From: Marinococcus luteus
Lineage (GTDB): Bacteria > Bacillota > Bacilli > Bacillales > Marinococcaceae
Length of the DNA stretch: 64,000 bases
Direction: 5' to 3'
NCBI RefSeq assembly: GCF_900106595.1
Contig: NZ_FNNC01000003.1
Span: forward strand, 1-64,000
In this document: positions 11,227-21,404 of the stretch, piece by piece
How the letters are laid out: each line of letters opens with the position of its first letter
Position numbering within the stretch: the stretch's first letter is position 1
Notes under the pieces: generated by a model
What the model saw: only the letters and a program-made list of their open reading frames with translations
Database searches by the model: none
Told to the model about the DNA's origin: nothing
Translations under genes and position numbers: made by a program

Positions 11227-11250
11227 AAAAAGACCCGCCTGCAGGCGGGC
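11227..11250 (-). terminator. Terminator after yvlD
   Basis: Near-perfect GC palindrome CCCGCC-TGCA-GGCGGG (11234-11249) with CTTTTT on the minus strand and ATTTTTTA on the plus strand. It separates the yvlBCD operon from hprK. Confidence 0.8.
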
Positions 11251-11293
11251 CATTTTTTATCTCTCATAATTTTTCCCGGCTTCCGGAAAACCG

Positions 11294-11656
11294 TCACGTT
11301 TTTCTTCCGCTCAGCGGGTTTACGAAAAGATTGTACATCAGCATATTTAAAACAGCAATCACGACAGCGGCAAGAAAAGCCATACCGAAGCCGGACATGT
11401 TAAAGGCTTCTCCCATCACCGCTGACGTAAGCATCAGCATCAACGCATTGATCACAAAAATAAACAGGCCGAATGTAACGACAGAAAGCGGCAGAGTGAA
11501 AAAGATTAAAAGCGGGCGAATCACGAGATTGATCAGCGTCAACACCAAACCGGCCGCAATGGCTGCCCCAAAGCCGTCAATAGTAAAGCCGGGGAAAAAC
11601 CCGGCTACTACCATTAATGCAATGGTGTTAACAATAAATGGTACTAAACAGCCCAT
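11294..11656 (-). CDS. yvlD: Small four-helix membrane protein of the phage-holin-like YvlD family
   Basis: Protein of 120 residues with four hydrophobic segments (about residues 5-25, 30-55, 60-80 and 90-112), ending FVNPLSGRKT. The family is named after mycobacterial four-TM proteins; its function is unknown. It follows yvlC with a TGATG overlap and no clear ribosome site of its own, so it is translationally coupled. The operon has a sigma-W-type promoter, suggesting an envelope-stress role. Confidence 0.85.
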   Translation of the reverse strand: MGCLVPFIVNTIALMVVAGFFPGFTIDGFGAAIAAGLVLTLINLVIRPLLIFFTLPLSVVTFGLFIFVINALMLMLTSAVMGEAFNMSGFGMAFLAAVVIAVLNMLMYNLFVNPLSGRKT

Positions 11657-11871
11657 CAGGAGACGGCATCCTCTTCATCAGGGAGAAGCACGGCTAATAC
11701 GAGATAAATCAGCAGTACCCAGGAGGTAACCGGGAGGATAACAAGCACCACACTGATAATCCGTATTAAGGAGGAATCCCAGCCGAGGTAATCTGCCAAT
11801 CCGCCGCATACGCCTGTCAATTTCCGGTCTTCACGGGATTTGTACAACTTCTTCTTTGCCAACCTGATCAC
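11656..11871 (-). CDS. yvlC: PspC-domain protein, YvlC-like
   Basis: PspC-domain protein of 71 residues: LYKSREDRKLTGVCGGLADY then a hydrophobic helix (IISVVLVILPVTSWVLLIYLV). PspC proteins sit in the membrane and take part in phage-shock-type envelope responses. The GTG at 11871 overlaps the AAAGGG ribosome site; a TTG nine bases downstream would place the site at a better distance, so the N-terminus is uncertain by three residues. Confidence 0.9.
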   Translation of the reverse strand: MIRLAKKKLYKSREDRKLTGVCGGLADYLGWDSSLIRIISVVLVILPVTSWVLLIYLVLAVLLPDEEDAVS

Positions 11872-11883
11872 CCTTTCAGTTTT

Positions 11884-13011
11884 TTATTCATGATCCTGCA
11901 CAGTTATGGCACCAGTCTTTGCCGAAGCCTCCAGTCTAAGCGTTGGAGTCGAGTCCGGATTGGATACAAACTGATAATACTTTTGCATGAATTCGCTTTT
12001 TTCTTCTTTCACTTCGATGTTGTCGAGCAGACACTTGTAGTTTCCGACGTTTGTCCGGAGTACGCCCTCAGTGCGGATCTCCCGCGGCGTAATTACCTTG
12101 ATGCTGCCCGTTGTAGTGGAAAGAACCGCCCGGCTCCTTTCACTCAGTGACGTATACCGGGCCGTAATCGCCCCGTTCAGCGCCTCTGCTTCAATATCTG
12201 AAAGCGATCCGTCGTAATGAATCGAACCATTCCACGTTTTGACGTCGGCGCTGCCGATATTACCTTCTTTCAGCTCCACTGCCCCGTTGGCCGTTTCCAC
12301 TGCCAGATAGCCGGCAGAAGCATGCAGTACTGTAATAGCTCCATTGCTTGCTTTAACGTACAGATTGTCTGTCTGAACTCCGTCGATCCGGATGTCTCCG
12401 TTAAATGTGGATACATCCATTTTGTCCATCGATTTTTCCGGCACATAAACGACTGCCTGAACTTTATAATTGCCGGACCTTGAAGCAAAGCGGAGCTTTC
12501 CGCTCCGGGAGTCAAAATCAGTTCCTTCGATGAAATCGCGGCGGGCGGCATCTTCACTTTCTTCGGTATAAGCTTTTACCTGGCAGGCAACACGGATGGT
12601 GCTGCCTTCCCACTTCTGGCAGATAAGGCTTCCATTTTGGATAAACATGTCGAGTGAACGAATGTCGCTTTCATCATGTTCAAACGTATGCTGAAAGTCT
12701 ACGGAAGGACCGAAATTAAAGTCGAGGTCAAACCGTTTGACGCGGTCAAGCGCATGGTCAAAAAAGCCGGAGAGCATCGCAAATGGATCTTCCTTGCTTT
12801 TTCTCTTCTGGCTGCCGGCTGCTTTCTTGTCTGTCCGGTAGGCACCGCTTCTCCGGGATTCGGAGGAGCTGCCTTCCCCGTGGTCCTTGCTGTCTGCCTG
12901 AGGACCGGACGATGCCTCTGACCCTTTAGCCCGGAGCAGACGTTCTCCTTCTTCAAGAGAAATAATACCGTCTTCCATCATTTTCAGTATTCGCTGACGT
13001 TCCTCATCCAT
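11884..13011 (-). CDS. yvlB: YvlB-like DUF4097 protein
   Basis: Protein of 375 residues. The N-terminal 30 residues (ILKMMEDGIISLEEGERLL) form the short helical YvlB/SHOCT-like module. A charged linker follows, then from about residue 120 a repetitive beta domain (DUF4097, adhesin-like) with runs such as FNGDIRIDG and ANGAVELKEG. There is no signal peptide. First gene of yvlB-yvlC-yvlD, preceded by a sigma-W-type promoter; yvlA of B. subtilis is not seen here. Molecular function unknown. Confidence 0.88.
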   Translation of the reverse strand: MDEERQRILKMMEDGIISLEEGERLLRAKGSEASSGPQADSKDHGEGSSSESRRSGAYRTDKKAAGSQKRKSKEDPFAMLSGFFDHALDRVKRFDLDFNFGPSVDFQHTFEHDESDIRSLDMFIQNGSLICQKWEGSTIRVACQVKAYTEESEDAARRDFIEGTDFDSRSGKLRFASRSGNYKVQAVVYVPEKSMDKMDVSTFNGDIRIDGVQTDNLYVKASNGAITVLHASAGYLAVETANGAVELKEGNIGSADVKTWNGSIHYDGSLSDIEAEALNGAITARYTSLSERSRAVLSTTTGSIKVITPREIRTEGVLRTNVGNYKCLLDNIEVKEEKSEFMQKYYQFVSNPDSTPTLRLEASAKTGAITVQDHE

Positions 13012-13078
13012 TTCATGTTCCTCCTTCGGTAATATATCAGAACCGGTACGTGGACTTTTTAGCCTTCTTTCTATTACA

Positions 13079-13104
13079 TACGAAGAACAGTGGTATCCGT
13101 TTCA
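13079..13104 (-). promoter_or_regulatory. Sigma-W (ECF) promoter of yvlBCD
   Basis: Minus strand: TGAAAC (13099-13104), 16-base spacer, CGTA (13079-13082). This equals the B. subtilis sigma-W consensus in both boxes and spacing, and yvlABCD belongs to the known sigma-W regulon there. Confidence 0.8.
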
Positions 13105-13114
13105 GTCGATTCTT

Positions 13115-16000
13115 CTATGATGAAGGGGTATGGGCGGCCTGCTCCGATGCTTCCCATTGCCTGGCCATGCGCTTTCGTTCTCTTTCAAGCACCGGTTTTA
13201 AATAATAGCCGGTATAGGAAGCCCGTGACTCCGCTACTTTTTCCGGCGTGCCTGTGGCCACAATTTCACCGCCGCCTGCTCCGCCTTCCGGACCGAGATC
13301 GATGATATGATCCACCGTTTTAATGACGTCGAGATTGTGCTCAATGATTAAAACAGTATCTCCATTATCCACAAGCCGCTGGAGTACCTTCAGCAGCCGG
13401 TCGATATCATCCACATGCAGGCCGGTCGTCGGCTCGTCGAGGATATAAAGGGATTTGCCTGTGGAACGGCGGTGTAGCTGGGATGCAAGCTTTACACGCT
13501 GGGCTTCCCCGCCTGAAAGTGTCGTTGCCTGCTGTCCTAGTTTTATATACCCTAAACCAACGTCATATAACGTTTGGATTTTCCGGCGGATTTTTGGAAT
13601 GTTTTCAAAGAAGTCCACTGCTTCTTCCACGGTCATTTCAAGTACATCCGCAATGTTTTTGCCTTTGTATTTGATTTCGAGCGTTTCACGGTTATACCGC
13701 TGGCCGCCGCACTCTTCACACGTAACATAAATATCCGGAAGAAAATGCATTTCTATTTTGATAATACCGTCGCCTTTACACGCTTCACAGCGTCCGCCCC
13801 GGACATTAAAGCTGAAGCGTCCCTTCTGGTAGCCGCGGATTTTCGCTTCGTTGGTCATCGCGAATACTTCGCGGATATTATCAAATACTCCGGTATAGGT
13901 CGCAGGATTCGAACGCGGCGTCCGGCCGATCGGAGACTGATCGATATCAATCACTTTTTCGAGCTGTTCAATACCTTCCACGCTTTTGTGTGCGCCCGGC
14001 TTTTGTTTACCGCGGTGAAGCTTCTGCGAAAGCACCTTGTATAAAATATCGTTGATCAGCGTGCTTTTTCCGGATCCCGATACACCCGTAATCGCGCTCA
14101 GCAGGCCAAGCGGAATATCCGCGTTCGTACGCTTCAAATTATTTTCCACTGCTCCTTTTACTTTCAGCCAGCGGTCCGAAGGCTTACGTCGTTCCCCTGG
14201 GAGTGGAATAAATCTTTTTCCCGCTAAATACTGACCGGTCAAGGATGCGTCGTTTTTCTTCAATTCCTCCGGCGTGCCTTCTGCGATAATGTGACCACCG
14301 TGACGGCCGGCTCCGGGGCCGATGTCGATGATATGGTCGGCAGCAAGCATGGTGTCTTCGTCATGTTCAACGACAATAAGCGTGTTTCCAAGGTCACGCA
14401 TGTTCTGCAGTGTCTGTATCAGCCGGTTGTTGTCCCGCTGGTGAAGGCCGATCGATGGCTCGTCGAGGACGTAAAGGACGCCCATCAGTGCCGAACCGAT
14501 CTGGGTAGCCAGCCGGATGCGCTGCGCTTCCCCGCCTGACAGCGTGCCAGCGGAGCGGCTCAAGGTTAAATAATCGAGACCGACATTAATGAGAAAGCCG
14601 AGCCGTTCATTGATTTCACGCAGAATCAAACGGGCAATCTCCATTTCTTTTTCAGTTAAATCGATGTTTTCTATATACGTATACGCCTGCTGTATTGAAA
14701 GGTCCGTCAGCTCCCCGACGTGAATATTTCCAACCAGCACGGAACGAGCCTCAAGGCTCAGGCGGTGGCCTTTACACGTCGGGCACTGCTTATTGCTCAT
14801 ATACTGCTGCATCTGTTCACGGGTGAAATCCGACCCGCTCTCACGATAGCGGCGGGAAACGTTGTTCAGCACGCCTTCAAAATAAATCTGGCGCTCCCGG
14901 ACCTGGCCGCGTTCGTTTTTGTGACGGAACGTTATTTTCTGCTGGCCGTTGCCTTCGAGCAGTATTTCTTTATGCTCTGCCGGAAGATCTTTAAATGGCG
15001 TATCCATATCAATATTAAAATGATCGCAGGCCGAACGGAGCAGCTGCGGGTAGTACTGGGAGCTGATCGGCTCCCATACAGCGATGGCATGCTCCCGGAG
15101 CGTCCGGTCCGGATCCGGAACTACAAGGTCGCTGTCCACTTCGAGCTTGCTGCCAAGACCGTCACAGGTCGGGCAGGCGCCGTACGGACTGTTAAAGGAA
15201 AACATTCTCGGCTCGAGCTCCCCTATTGAAAACCCGCATTCCGGGCAGGAGTGATGCTGGTTGAACCGCATTTCCTTTTCACCAACAACATCAATCAGCA
15301 CCTTCCCTTCCCCGAGTTCGAGGGCCGTTTCCAGTGAGTCTGCAAGCCGGGACTCCACCCCGTCTTTAATGACAACCCGGTCCACTACTGCTTCAATATC
15401 GTGCTTCTTATTTTTTTCAAGCTTGATTTCTTCTCCGACGTCGCGCATTTCTCCGTCCACGCGAATACGTACCAGCCCTTTTTGCTTCAGCTGGTCCATC
15501 ACCTTCACATGTTCTCCCTTTCTGCCGGCAATCACCGGAGCGAGAATCTGCATTTTCGTCCGCTCAGCATAAGCCATCATCTGGTCGACCATCTGTGAAA
15601 TGGTCTGGGAGGTAATCGGCACATGGTGATACGGGCAGTAAGGCGTACCAACCCGGGCAAATAAAAGCCGCAGGTAGTCATAAATTTCCGTCACGGTGCC
15701 GACCGTGGAGCGCGGGTTCTTGCTCGTCGTTTTCTGGTCAATCGATATCGCCGGGGAGAGCCCTTCAATGGAATCAACGTCCGGCTTTTCCATCTGCCCT
15801 AAAAACTGGCGGGCATAGGCGGATAATGATTCGACGTACCGGCGCTGCCCTTCAGCATAGATTGTATCGAAGGCAAGCGAAGATTTCCCGGAGCCGGATA
15901 ATCCAGTCATGACGACCAGCTGGTCCCTCGGAATTGTCACGTCAATATCTTTTAAATTGTGGGACCTCGCCCCCTGAATCTTAATGTTATCTGCTCCCAT
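13115..16000 (-). CDS. uvrA: Excinuclease ABC subunit A
   Basis: Damage-recognition ATPase of nucleotide excision repair, 961 residues. Two ABC ATPase modules are visible: Walker [10 protein letters not shown] near residue 32 and GVSGSGKST near 645, each with an LSGGEAQR signature and a DEP box. Zinc-finger cysteines are in CPECGF and the [15 protein letters not shown] region. It starts seven bases after uvrB and should share its LexA-controlled transcript. Confidence 0.98.
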   Translation of the reverse strand: MGADNIKIQGARSHNLKDIDVTIPRDQLVVMTGLSGSGKSSLAFDTIYAEGQRRYVESLSAYARQFLGQMEKPDVDSIEGLSPAISIDQKTTSKNPRSTVGTVTEIYDYLRLLFARVGTPYCPYHHVPITSQTISQMVDQMMAYAERTKMQILAPVIAGRKGEHVKVMDQLKQKGLVRIRVDGEMRDVGEEIKLEKNKKHDIEAVVDRVVIKDGVESRLADSLETALELGEGKVLIDVVGEKEMRFNQHHSCPECGFSIGELEPRMFSFNSPYGACPTCDGLGSKLEVDSDLVVPDPDRTLREHAIAVWEPISSQYYPQLLRSACDHFNIDMDTPFKDLPAEHKEILLEGNGQQKITFRHKNERGQVRERQIYFEGVLNNVSRRYRESGSDFTREQMQQYMSNKQCPTCKGHRLSLEARSVLVGNIHVGELTDLSIQQAYTYIENIDLTEKEMEIARLILREINERLGFLINVGLDYLTLSRSAGTLSGGEAQRIRLATQIGSALMGVLYVLDEPSIGLHQRDNNRLIQTLQNMRDLGNTLIVVEHDEDTMLAADHIIDIGPGAGRHGGHIIAEGTPEELKKNDASLTGQYLAGKRFIPLPGERRKPSDRWLKVKGAVENNLKRTNADIPLGLLSAITGVSGSGKSTLINDILYKVLSQKLHRGKQKPGAHKSVEGIEQLEKVIDIDQSPIGRTPRSNPATYTGVFDNIREVFAMTNEAKIRGYQKGRFSFNVRGGRCEACKGDGIIKIEMHFLPDIYVTCEECGGQRYNRETLEIKYKGKNIADVLEMTVEEAVDFFENIPKIRRKIQTLYDVGLGYIKLGQQATTLSGGEAQRVKLASQLHRRSTGKSLYILDEPTTGLHVDDIDRLLKVLQRLVDNGDTVLIIEHNLDVIKTVDHIIDLGPEGGAGGGEIVATGTPEKVAESRASYTGYYLKPVLERERKRMARQWEASEQAAHTPSS

Positions 16001-16007
16001 TCGTTGG

Positions 16008-17984
16008 TCATCCTTCCGCTTTAAGTTCTAATACCATATCGCGCAGTTCCGCTGCGCGTTCAAACTGCAGGTCTTTGGCTGCCTGTTTCATTTCGTCTTC
16101 CATTTGGTCGATTACTTTTTTCCGCTCCGTTTTGCTCATTTTATCGAGAGCCGGTTTATCAATATCCGATGAATCCTCCGAGCTGACCGTCGCCTGAATC
16201 AGGGCAGGAATTTCTTTTTGGATCGTTTTCGGTGTAATGCCGTATTTTTCGTTATGCGCTATCTGGATCTCGCGGCGACGGTTCGTTTCACTGATCGCCA
16301 CGTCCATCGAACGCGTGATTTTGTCTGCGTACATAATAACATGTCCGCGGTCATTCCGGGCAGCACGGCCCATTGTCTGAATGAGGGAGCGTTCCGCGCG
16401 CAGAAAGCCTTCCTTGTCCGCATCCAGAATGCCAATCAGCGACACTTCCGGAATATCCAGGCCTTCCCGGAGAAGATTGATGCCGACCAGAACATCAAAC
16501 TGGCCGAGACGAAGCTGGCGGATGATGTCGATCCTCTCGAGCGTTTTAATGTCCGAGTGCAGATACTTCACCCGGATGCCGAGCTCTTTTAAATAGTTGG
16601 TCAAATCCTCCGCCATTTTCTTGGTGAGCGTCGTTACGAGCACCCGCTCATTTTGTTCCCGCCGTTCATGAATTTCGCCGATCAAGTCATCGATCTGCCC
16701 TTCAATCGGCTTCACTTCCACTGTAGGGTCAAGCAGACCGGTCGGCCGGATAATCTGTTCGATGACTTCCGGGGCGTGTTCAAGTTCATACGGACCCGGC
16801 GTCGCGGAAATGAACATCGCCTGGTTGATCCGCTCTTCAAATTCATCAAATTTCAGCGGGCGGTTGTCCATCGCAGACGGAAGACGGAAGCCGTGGTCCA
16901 CAAGCACCTGCTTTCTTGCTTGGTCCCCGTTGTACATGCCGCGCACCTGCGGAAGTGTAACGTGGGATTCGTCCACCACGAGTAAAAAATCATCCGGAAA
17001 ATAGTCAATCAATGTATACGGCGCATCTCCGGGATTCCGGAAGGTCAGATGCCTCGAATAGTTCTCGATGCCGGAGCAAAAACCCATCTCCTGCATCATT
17101 TCAAGGTCGTAGTTCGTCCGCTGTTCGAGCCGCTGCGCTTCAAGCTCCCGGCCGTCTGCCCGGAACTTCGCGAGCTGTTCCTGAAGCTCCTGCTGGATAT
17201 TTTTAATGGCCCGTTCCATTTTTTCTTCCCGCGTCACAAAGTGGGATGCCGGGAAAATTGCCGTATGTGAGCGTTCACCGATAACCTCGCCGGTCAAGGC
17301 ATCCACTTCGGTGATCCGGTCGATTTCATCGCCAAACATTTCGACACGTATGCAGTGCTCGTCTCTTGAAGCCGGGAAAATCTCGACGACATCACCTCGC
17401 ACGCGAAACGTCCCGCGCACGAAATTAATATCGTTACGTTCGTATTGAATGTCCACAAGCTTCCGTAGAATCTGATCCCGTTCAATCTCCATACCGGTCC
17501 GGAGCGAAAGAACCAGGTCCCGGTACTCCTCCGGCGAACCGAGGCCGTAAATGCAGGAAACACTGGCGACGATAATAACGTCTTCCCGCTCAAATAAGGC
17601 GCTCGTCGCCGAGTGCCTTAGTTTGTCAATTTCGTCATTAATACTCGCGTCTTTTTCAATAAATTGGTCCGTCTGCGGTACGTAGGCCTCCGGCTGATAG
17701 TAGTCGTAATAACTCACAAAGTATTCTACCGCATTGTTTGGAAACATTTCCTTAAATTCATTATATAACTGCCCGGCAAGCGTCTTATTGTGTGCCATGA
17801 CAAGCGTCGGCCGGTTCACTTCTGTCAACACGTTGGATACTGTGAACGTTTTGCCGGTTCCTGTCGCTCCGAGCAGTGTCTGGTATCTTTTGCCGTCGCT
17901 CAACCCTTGAACCAGCTTTTCAATCGCCTGCGGCTGGTCACCCGCCGGGTTATATTTACTCGCCAGTTCAAATGTTTCGTTCAT
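16008..17984 (-). CDS. uvrB: Excinuclease ABC subunit B
   Basis: Helicase-like subunit of 658 residues that loads onto damaged DNA with UvrA and recruits UvrC. Walker A is [12 protein letters not shown]; the beta-hairpin region is [16 protein letters not shown]; helicase motifs DESHV, FISATPG and QTMGRAARN are present; the C-terminal UVR domain ([20 protein letters not shown]) binds UvrC. A LexA box lies 85 bases upstream. Confidence 0.98.
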   Translation of the reverse strand: MNETFELASKYNPAGDQPQAIEKLVQGLSDGKRYQTLLGATGTGKTFTVSNVLTEVNRPTLVMAHNKTLAGQLYNEFKEMFPNNAVEYFVSYYDYYQPEAYVPQTDQFIEKDASINDEIDKLRHSATSALFEREDVIIVASVSCIYGLGSPEEYRDLVLSLRTGMEIERDQILRKLVDIQYERNDINFVRGTFRVRGDVVEIFPASRDEHCIRVEMFGDEIDRITEVDALTGEVIGERSHTAIFPASHFVTREEKMERAIKNIQQELQEQLAKFRADGRELEAQRLEQRTNYDLEMMQEMGFCSGIENYSRHLTFRNPGDAPYTLIDYFPDDFLLVVDESHVTLPQVRGMYNGDQARKQVLVDHGFRLPSAMDNRPLKFDEFEERINQAMFISATPGPYELEHAPEVIEQIIRPTGLLDPTVEVKPIEGQIDDLIGEIHERREQNERVLVTTLTKKMAEDLTNYLKELGIRVKYLHSDIKTLERIDIIRQLRLGQFDVLVGINLLREGLDIPEVSLIGILDADKEGFLRAERSLIQTMGRAARNDRGHVIMYADKITRSMDVAISETNRRREIQIAHNEKYGITPKTIQKEIPALIQATVSSEDSSDIDKPALDKMSKTERKKVIDQMEDEMKQAAKDLQFERAAELRDMVLELKAEG

Positions 17985-18068
17985 ATTAGTCCCTCACTTC
18001 CTGTCTGCGTTCCGGTCATATGTCTATTTACTATACCACATGAAGATTGGAAAGAAACAACATAAAAA

Positions 18069-18082
18069 CGAACGTATATTCG
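18069..18082. promoter_or_regulatory. LexA (SOS) box upstream of uvrBA
   Basis: CGAACGTATATTCG on the plus strand is a 14-bp palindrome-like site matching the Bacillus LexA consensus (CGAAC-N4-GTTCG) at nine of ten half-site positions. It lies just downstream of the -10 box of the uvrB promoter, where LexA would block transcription. Confidence 0.85.
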
Positions 18083-18090
18083 CTATAATT

Positions 18091-18118
18091 ATTGTACTCC
18101 ACTCCCCGGTAATTGCAA
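18091..18118 (-). promoter_or_regulatory. Sigma-A-type promoter of uvrBA
   Basis: Minus strand -35 TTGCAA (18113-18118), 16-base spacer, -10 TACAAT (18091-18096). The LexA box begins nine bases further downstream. Confidence 0.6.
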
Positions 18119-18146
18119 AGAAAACGACATTTCCCCGGCACCATAC

Positions 18147-18175
18147 AAAAAAACAGAACCCGGCAGAGGGTTCTG
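18147..18175 (-). terminator. Terminator after minJ
   Basis: Arms CAGAACCC (18154-18161) and GGGTTCTG (18168-18175) followed on the minus strand by TTTTTTTG; it lies directly after the minJ stop. Confidence 0.88.
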
Positions 18176-18177
18176 TT

Positions 18178-19371
18178 TTACTGGGCCGTATGCATGCTTT
18201 CCGGTTCCGTTCGTTCTTTATTAATCATCAATATTCCAAGCTGATGGTGCTGATTGCTGTAAAGCGCCGCCTGCGCCTGGCGGAGCTCTCCGTTAATATC
18301 CTCCACATCCAGCCGGCAATAGGCGGAATTTTTCTGCACCGACCGGTACAGGCTCGCTTCATCATATACTTTTTCACTGTTCACCCGCCGGATGACTTCA
18401 CCTGCTTTAATATGCATGCGGTCTGCCGGCGACTCCGGCAGAACAGCGAGTACGGATATTCCGTCGCCGCGGAGCGTATAAAGAAAATTGCTTTTAGCTG
18501 AACTGCCGGCGGCAATGGTTACCCATTCCCTCAGCAGAATCAGGACAGCCGTAATTACCGGAATAACCCATCCGCTGTAAAAATAAGCAAGTGCTGCTCC
18601 GCCGCCGGCAAGGACTGCGATTCGCACGACCCACCAGCCGGCTGCCCGCACCTGCACAGCTGCCAGACGGTCGAAGGTTTTCATACGTATGCCGATCACT
18701 GCCGGCAGCAAAAGAAGAGAAAAAGCGGTCCCGCCCGGAAGAAGCGGCCACCAGCCTCCCGCTTCAACAGCGCCCCCCGGGATGAACAGAAATACCGGGA
18801 GCATCCAAAGACGGTGCGTGACCTGGCCTCCGATTGGCTTGCCGCGGCGACTGGCTGTCCAAAGGGGAGAAAAAAACTTTGTCCCATTCCAGACAATCAG
18901 TATTCCTTCTGCGAGCGTGAGCACTGCGAGCCACACCATCAGAGAAAAAGCATCAAAGCCGTTTCCAAGCCAGGTTCCGGCAGAGAAAAACGGCACCGCG
19001 ACCCCGGCAGCATCCAGCGCCAGAGCAGCTAAAAAGGACGTTCCCCACACGTGCAGAGCGGTCAGCCAGCGATGCAGGCCTGACACTGCCAGCAGCGCAC
19101 TGATCACCATCGCAAGCACCACTGCTCCAAGAGGCAGTGAAATGCCCGTAACAATAGTGACGACTGAGACAAAAGCAGCGATTACTATCGCTGGAATAAC
19201 GCTCATCGTCAATTCCATCAGCATGGGATACATTTTTGCATGAAACATTTTCCGTTCTCTTTTTACCCGAAGATAACCAACCATAAGCATGGCTGCTATC
19301 ATTATGTAAGTCAGCGGGTTCAGAAAAAACCACGCTAACGCAGGACCAATTTCACCGATTATTCCCTGCAT
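18178..19371 (-). CDS. minJ: PDZ-domain membrane protein, MinJ-like division-site protein
   Basis: Protein of 397 residues, the same length as B. subtilis MinJ (YvjD). It has about eight hydrophobic segments up to residue 310, then a C-terminal PDZ-like domain (ISVLAVLPESPADRMHIKAG, then VIRRVNSEKVYDEASLYRSV). MinJ bridges DivIVA and MinD so that the FtsZ inhibitor MinCD acts near poles and new septa. The position between ctpB and uvrB equals B. subtilis, except that swrA is missing in between. Assignment rests on topology, length and synteny. Confidence 0.82.
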   Translation of the reverse strand: MQGIIGEIGPALAWFFLNPLTYIMIAAMLMVGYLRVKRERKMFHAKMYPMLMELTMSVIPAIVIAAFVSVVTIVTGISLPLGAVVLAMVISALLAVSGLHRWLTALHVWGTSFLAALALDAAGVAVPFFSAGTWLGNGFDAFSLMVWLAVLTLAEGILIVWNGTKFFSPLWTASRRGKPIGGQVTHRLWMLPVFLFIPGGAVEAGGWWPLLPGGTAFSLLLLPAVIGIRMKTFDRLAAVQVRAAGWWVVRIAVLAGGGAALAYFYSGWVIPVITAVLILLREWVTIAAGSSAKSNFLYTLRGDGISVLAVLPESPADRMHIKAGEVIRRVNSEKVYDEASLYRSVQKNSAYCRLDVEDINGELRQAQAALYSNQHHQLGILMINKERTEPESMHTAQ

Positions 19372-19435
19372 CCACTATTTCCCCCTTTTCTTTGGACCGG
19401 GCAGGACCCGGCCACCGGTATTATCCAGCTTTCAT

Positions 19436-20896
19436 TTATTGTTCTGCGACTGTATCAAGCGCGCGCTGCAGCTGCTTGTCATTGTCCCTGTTCTGAACGT
19501 TTTCAAGCACAAAATCATTCAGCACATCTGCTGTTTCCGGTGTCAGCGTACCAGTAGCTTCCAGGCCTTCCTGTTCCTCCTGGAAATCTTGTACTGCTGC
19601 TTCCGTTTCTTCGCTGTAGTACCCATCCTCACGTCCCGGATCGAATCCGGCTCCTTTTAAGAGCGTCTGCGCGGTGGCAATGTTCTCTCCAGTCGTGTCC
19701 GGCTCCAGGGCTTCATCAATGGATAAAATAGATGCCTGGAAATAGTCAGGCTGCTCCTGTTCAATGGTCGGCTCCACGCCTTCTTCATTGATCCAGTTCC
19801 CATCCGGGGTCAGCCATTTGGAGACAGACAGCTTCACATCGCTTCCATCATCCAGCTCCATCACCTGCTGGACCGTTCCTTTGCCGTAGGTGTTCTGCCC
19901 TACCAGCTCAAAGTTTCCGGACTCTTTCATCGCAGCTGCCAGAATTTCAGAGGCAGAAACACTTCCCTGGTCAATCACGCCGACCACCGGATAGTCTTTG
20001 TTCTTCTCTAAAGATGAGGTTACTTCTGAAATTGTGCCTTCCCGGTCTTCAATTTCGACTACCGGCTCTCCGCCCGGAATAATCATGCTGCCGATGTCTT
20101 CCACCGCGTTCAAATATCCGCCCGGATTTCCACGGACATCAATCACAAGGCCGTCAATGTTTTCACTCTCCACCTGCTCGAGCTGGGTTTCGAATTCATC
20201 GGCTGTATTTTCAGAAAATGACGATACATTCAGATAACCGATGCTTTCGCCATCCTGCTCAATCACTTCACCCTCTACGGTTTCGATCGGAATTTCATCG
20301 CGCTCCACTTCAACATTAAAAGGCTCCCCGCTTCCCCGCTGCACAGTGAGATTCACGTTCGTTCCTTTTTCTCCGCGGATTTTCAGGACCGCTTCATTGA
20401 GCTCCAGATTTTCTGTGCTTTCTCCGTTAATTTCCAGAATATCATCATTCGGCTGCAGCCCGGCGGCTTCTGCCGGAGAATCGTCGATTGGAGAAACGAT
20501 AGTCACTGCGTCCCCGGATTTGTTTACTTCAGCTCCAATGCCTTCGAAGGACGACTCCAGCGACTGCGTGAATTCCTGTGCTGTGCTTTCGCTCATATAA
20601 CTGGAGTGAGGGTCATCGAGTTCTCCGATCATTCCTTCGATAGCCCCCTGCACCAGCGCATCGTCATCCACTTCTGTCATGTATTCGGAGTCAATCATAT
20701 CGTACACAGAACTGATTTTACTTAAGTCTTCTTCTGAAACGTTTTGCGTTCCACTATCCGAACCGGATTCGGACAGTGAAGGTGAGGACGCTCCCGACTC
20801 TCCTCCCCAGACAGAAGCACCTACGACCGCGCCTCCGGTCCCGGCTGCCGCTGCTGTGACCAGAATTGCTGCTGTCACTTTGATGTTTTTCTTCAT
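19436..20896 (-). CDS. ctpB: S41 family carboxy-terminal processing peptidase, CtpB-like
   Basis: Secreted or membrane-anchored serine protease of 486 residues. An N-terminal membrane segment (residues 7-30) is followed by a PDZ domain (about 110-190), the S41 core with the nucleophile in GSVSASEILAAA and the lysine in TYGKGTVQQ, and a C-terminal peptidoglycan-binding domain (AQTLLKGAGFDPGREDGYYS). In B. subtilis CtpB cleaves SpoIVFA to trigger sigma-K activation during sporulation. The extra cell-wall-binding tail is common in bacillar CtpB/CtpA. Confidence 0.93.
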   Translation of the reverse strand: MKKNIKVTAAILVTAAAAGTGGAVVGASVWGGESGASSPSLSESGSDSGTQNVSEEDLSKISSVYDMIDSEYMTEVDDDALVQGAIEGMIGELDDPHSSYMSESTAQEFTQSLESSFEGIGAEVNKSGDAVTIVSPIDDSPAEAAGLQPNDDILEINGESTENLELNEAVLKIRGEKGTNVNLTVQRGSGEPFNVEVERDEIPIETVEGEVIEQDGESIGYLNVSSFSENTADEFETQLEQVESENIDGLVIDVRGNPGGYLNAVEDIGSMIIPGGEPVVEIEDREGTISEVTSSLEKNKDYPVVGVIDQGSVSASEILAAAMKESGNFELVGQNTYGKGTVQQVMELDDGSDVKLSVSKWLTPDGNWINEEGVEPTIEQEQPDYFQASILSIDEALEPDTTGENIATAQTLLKGAGFDPGREDGYYSEETEAAVQDFQEEQEGLEATGTLTPETADVLNDFVLENVQNRDNDKQLQRALDTVAEQ

Positions 20897-20954
20897 CTAT
20901 TTCACTCCAGCTTTATTAAAGTCATAACCAAACCATAGACTATACGAAGGAGGA

Positions 20955-21350
20955 ATCAGCTGGGTGAGCTGTTCCTCCGAATCGAAAACGGCGAGCCGTC
21001 CCGGGGCCTGCGAAGCAGGTCAGTTCGATGGTCTCACAAACGTGACGCCCTTCATCGAACTTCCTTTTTTGACCCAACGCTCTGCGCTTTTCTTACTGTC
21101 CAGTTCCAAGGCGCAGTCGCTTCTTCCGTTGTCTTTCTCTGCCCTCCCTGCCTTTAGGCAGCTCCAGGCAGAGAACCGACAGCCGTAGAAGACTCCTACC
21201 GGCACCTTTCTACTTTTCTTATTGTCCAGTTCCGCCACCCAGCTGTCCAGTCCGTTGGCTGCACCCTGGCTTCACCGTCTCGCGACGCTTCCAGCCAGGT
21301 TTTCGCCAGCCGGCTGGAGCAGCTGTTCAGGGTTACTCCACCTTTCTTTA
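20955..21350 (-). repeat. Composite intergenic repeat, copy 1
   Basis: About 400 bases without a gene, made of modules that recur at 37.3 kb and 63.4 kb. Read on the minus strand: a module with CCTGGCTGGAAGCGTCG and GACGGTGAAGCCAGGGTG (21238-21345), linker CTGGACAATAAGAAAAG (21213-21229), a module with TACGGCTG and AAGCGACTGCG, linker CTGGACAGTAAGAAAAG (21087-21103), and a hairpin module GGAAGTTCGATG...CATCGAACTGACC with a terminal CCTGC-TTC-GCAGG hairpin (21007-21066). It lies between yvjA and ctpB, where B. subtilis has cccB-ftsE-ftsX. Confidence 0.8.
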
Positions 21351-21404
21351 GTGTAGCATGAACTTCTATGGTTCTGAAACACAATGTTGGCGCTTCCGCT
21401 TTTT

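Noticed and set aside
21020-21384. Two minus-strand frames of 62-72 codons inside repeat copy 1
   Set aside because: They are read-through of repeat modules and differ from the frames in the other copies.
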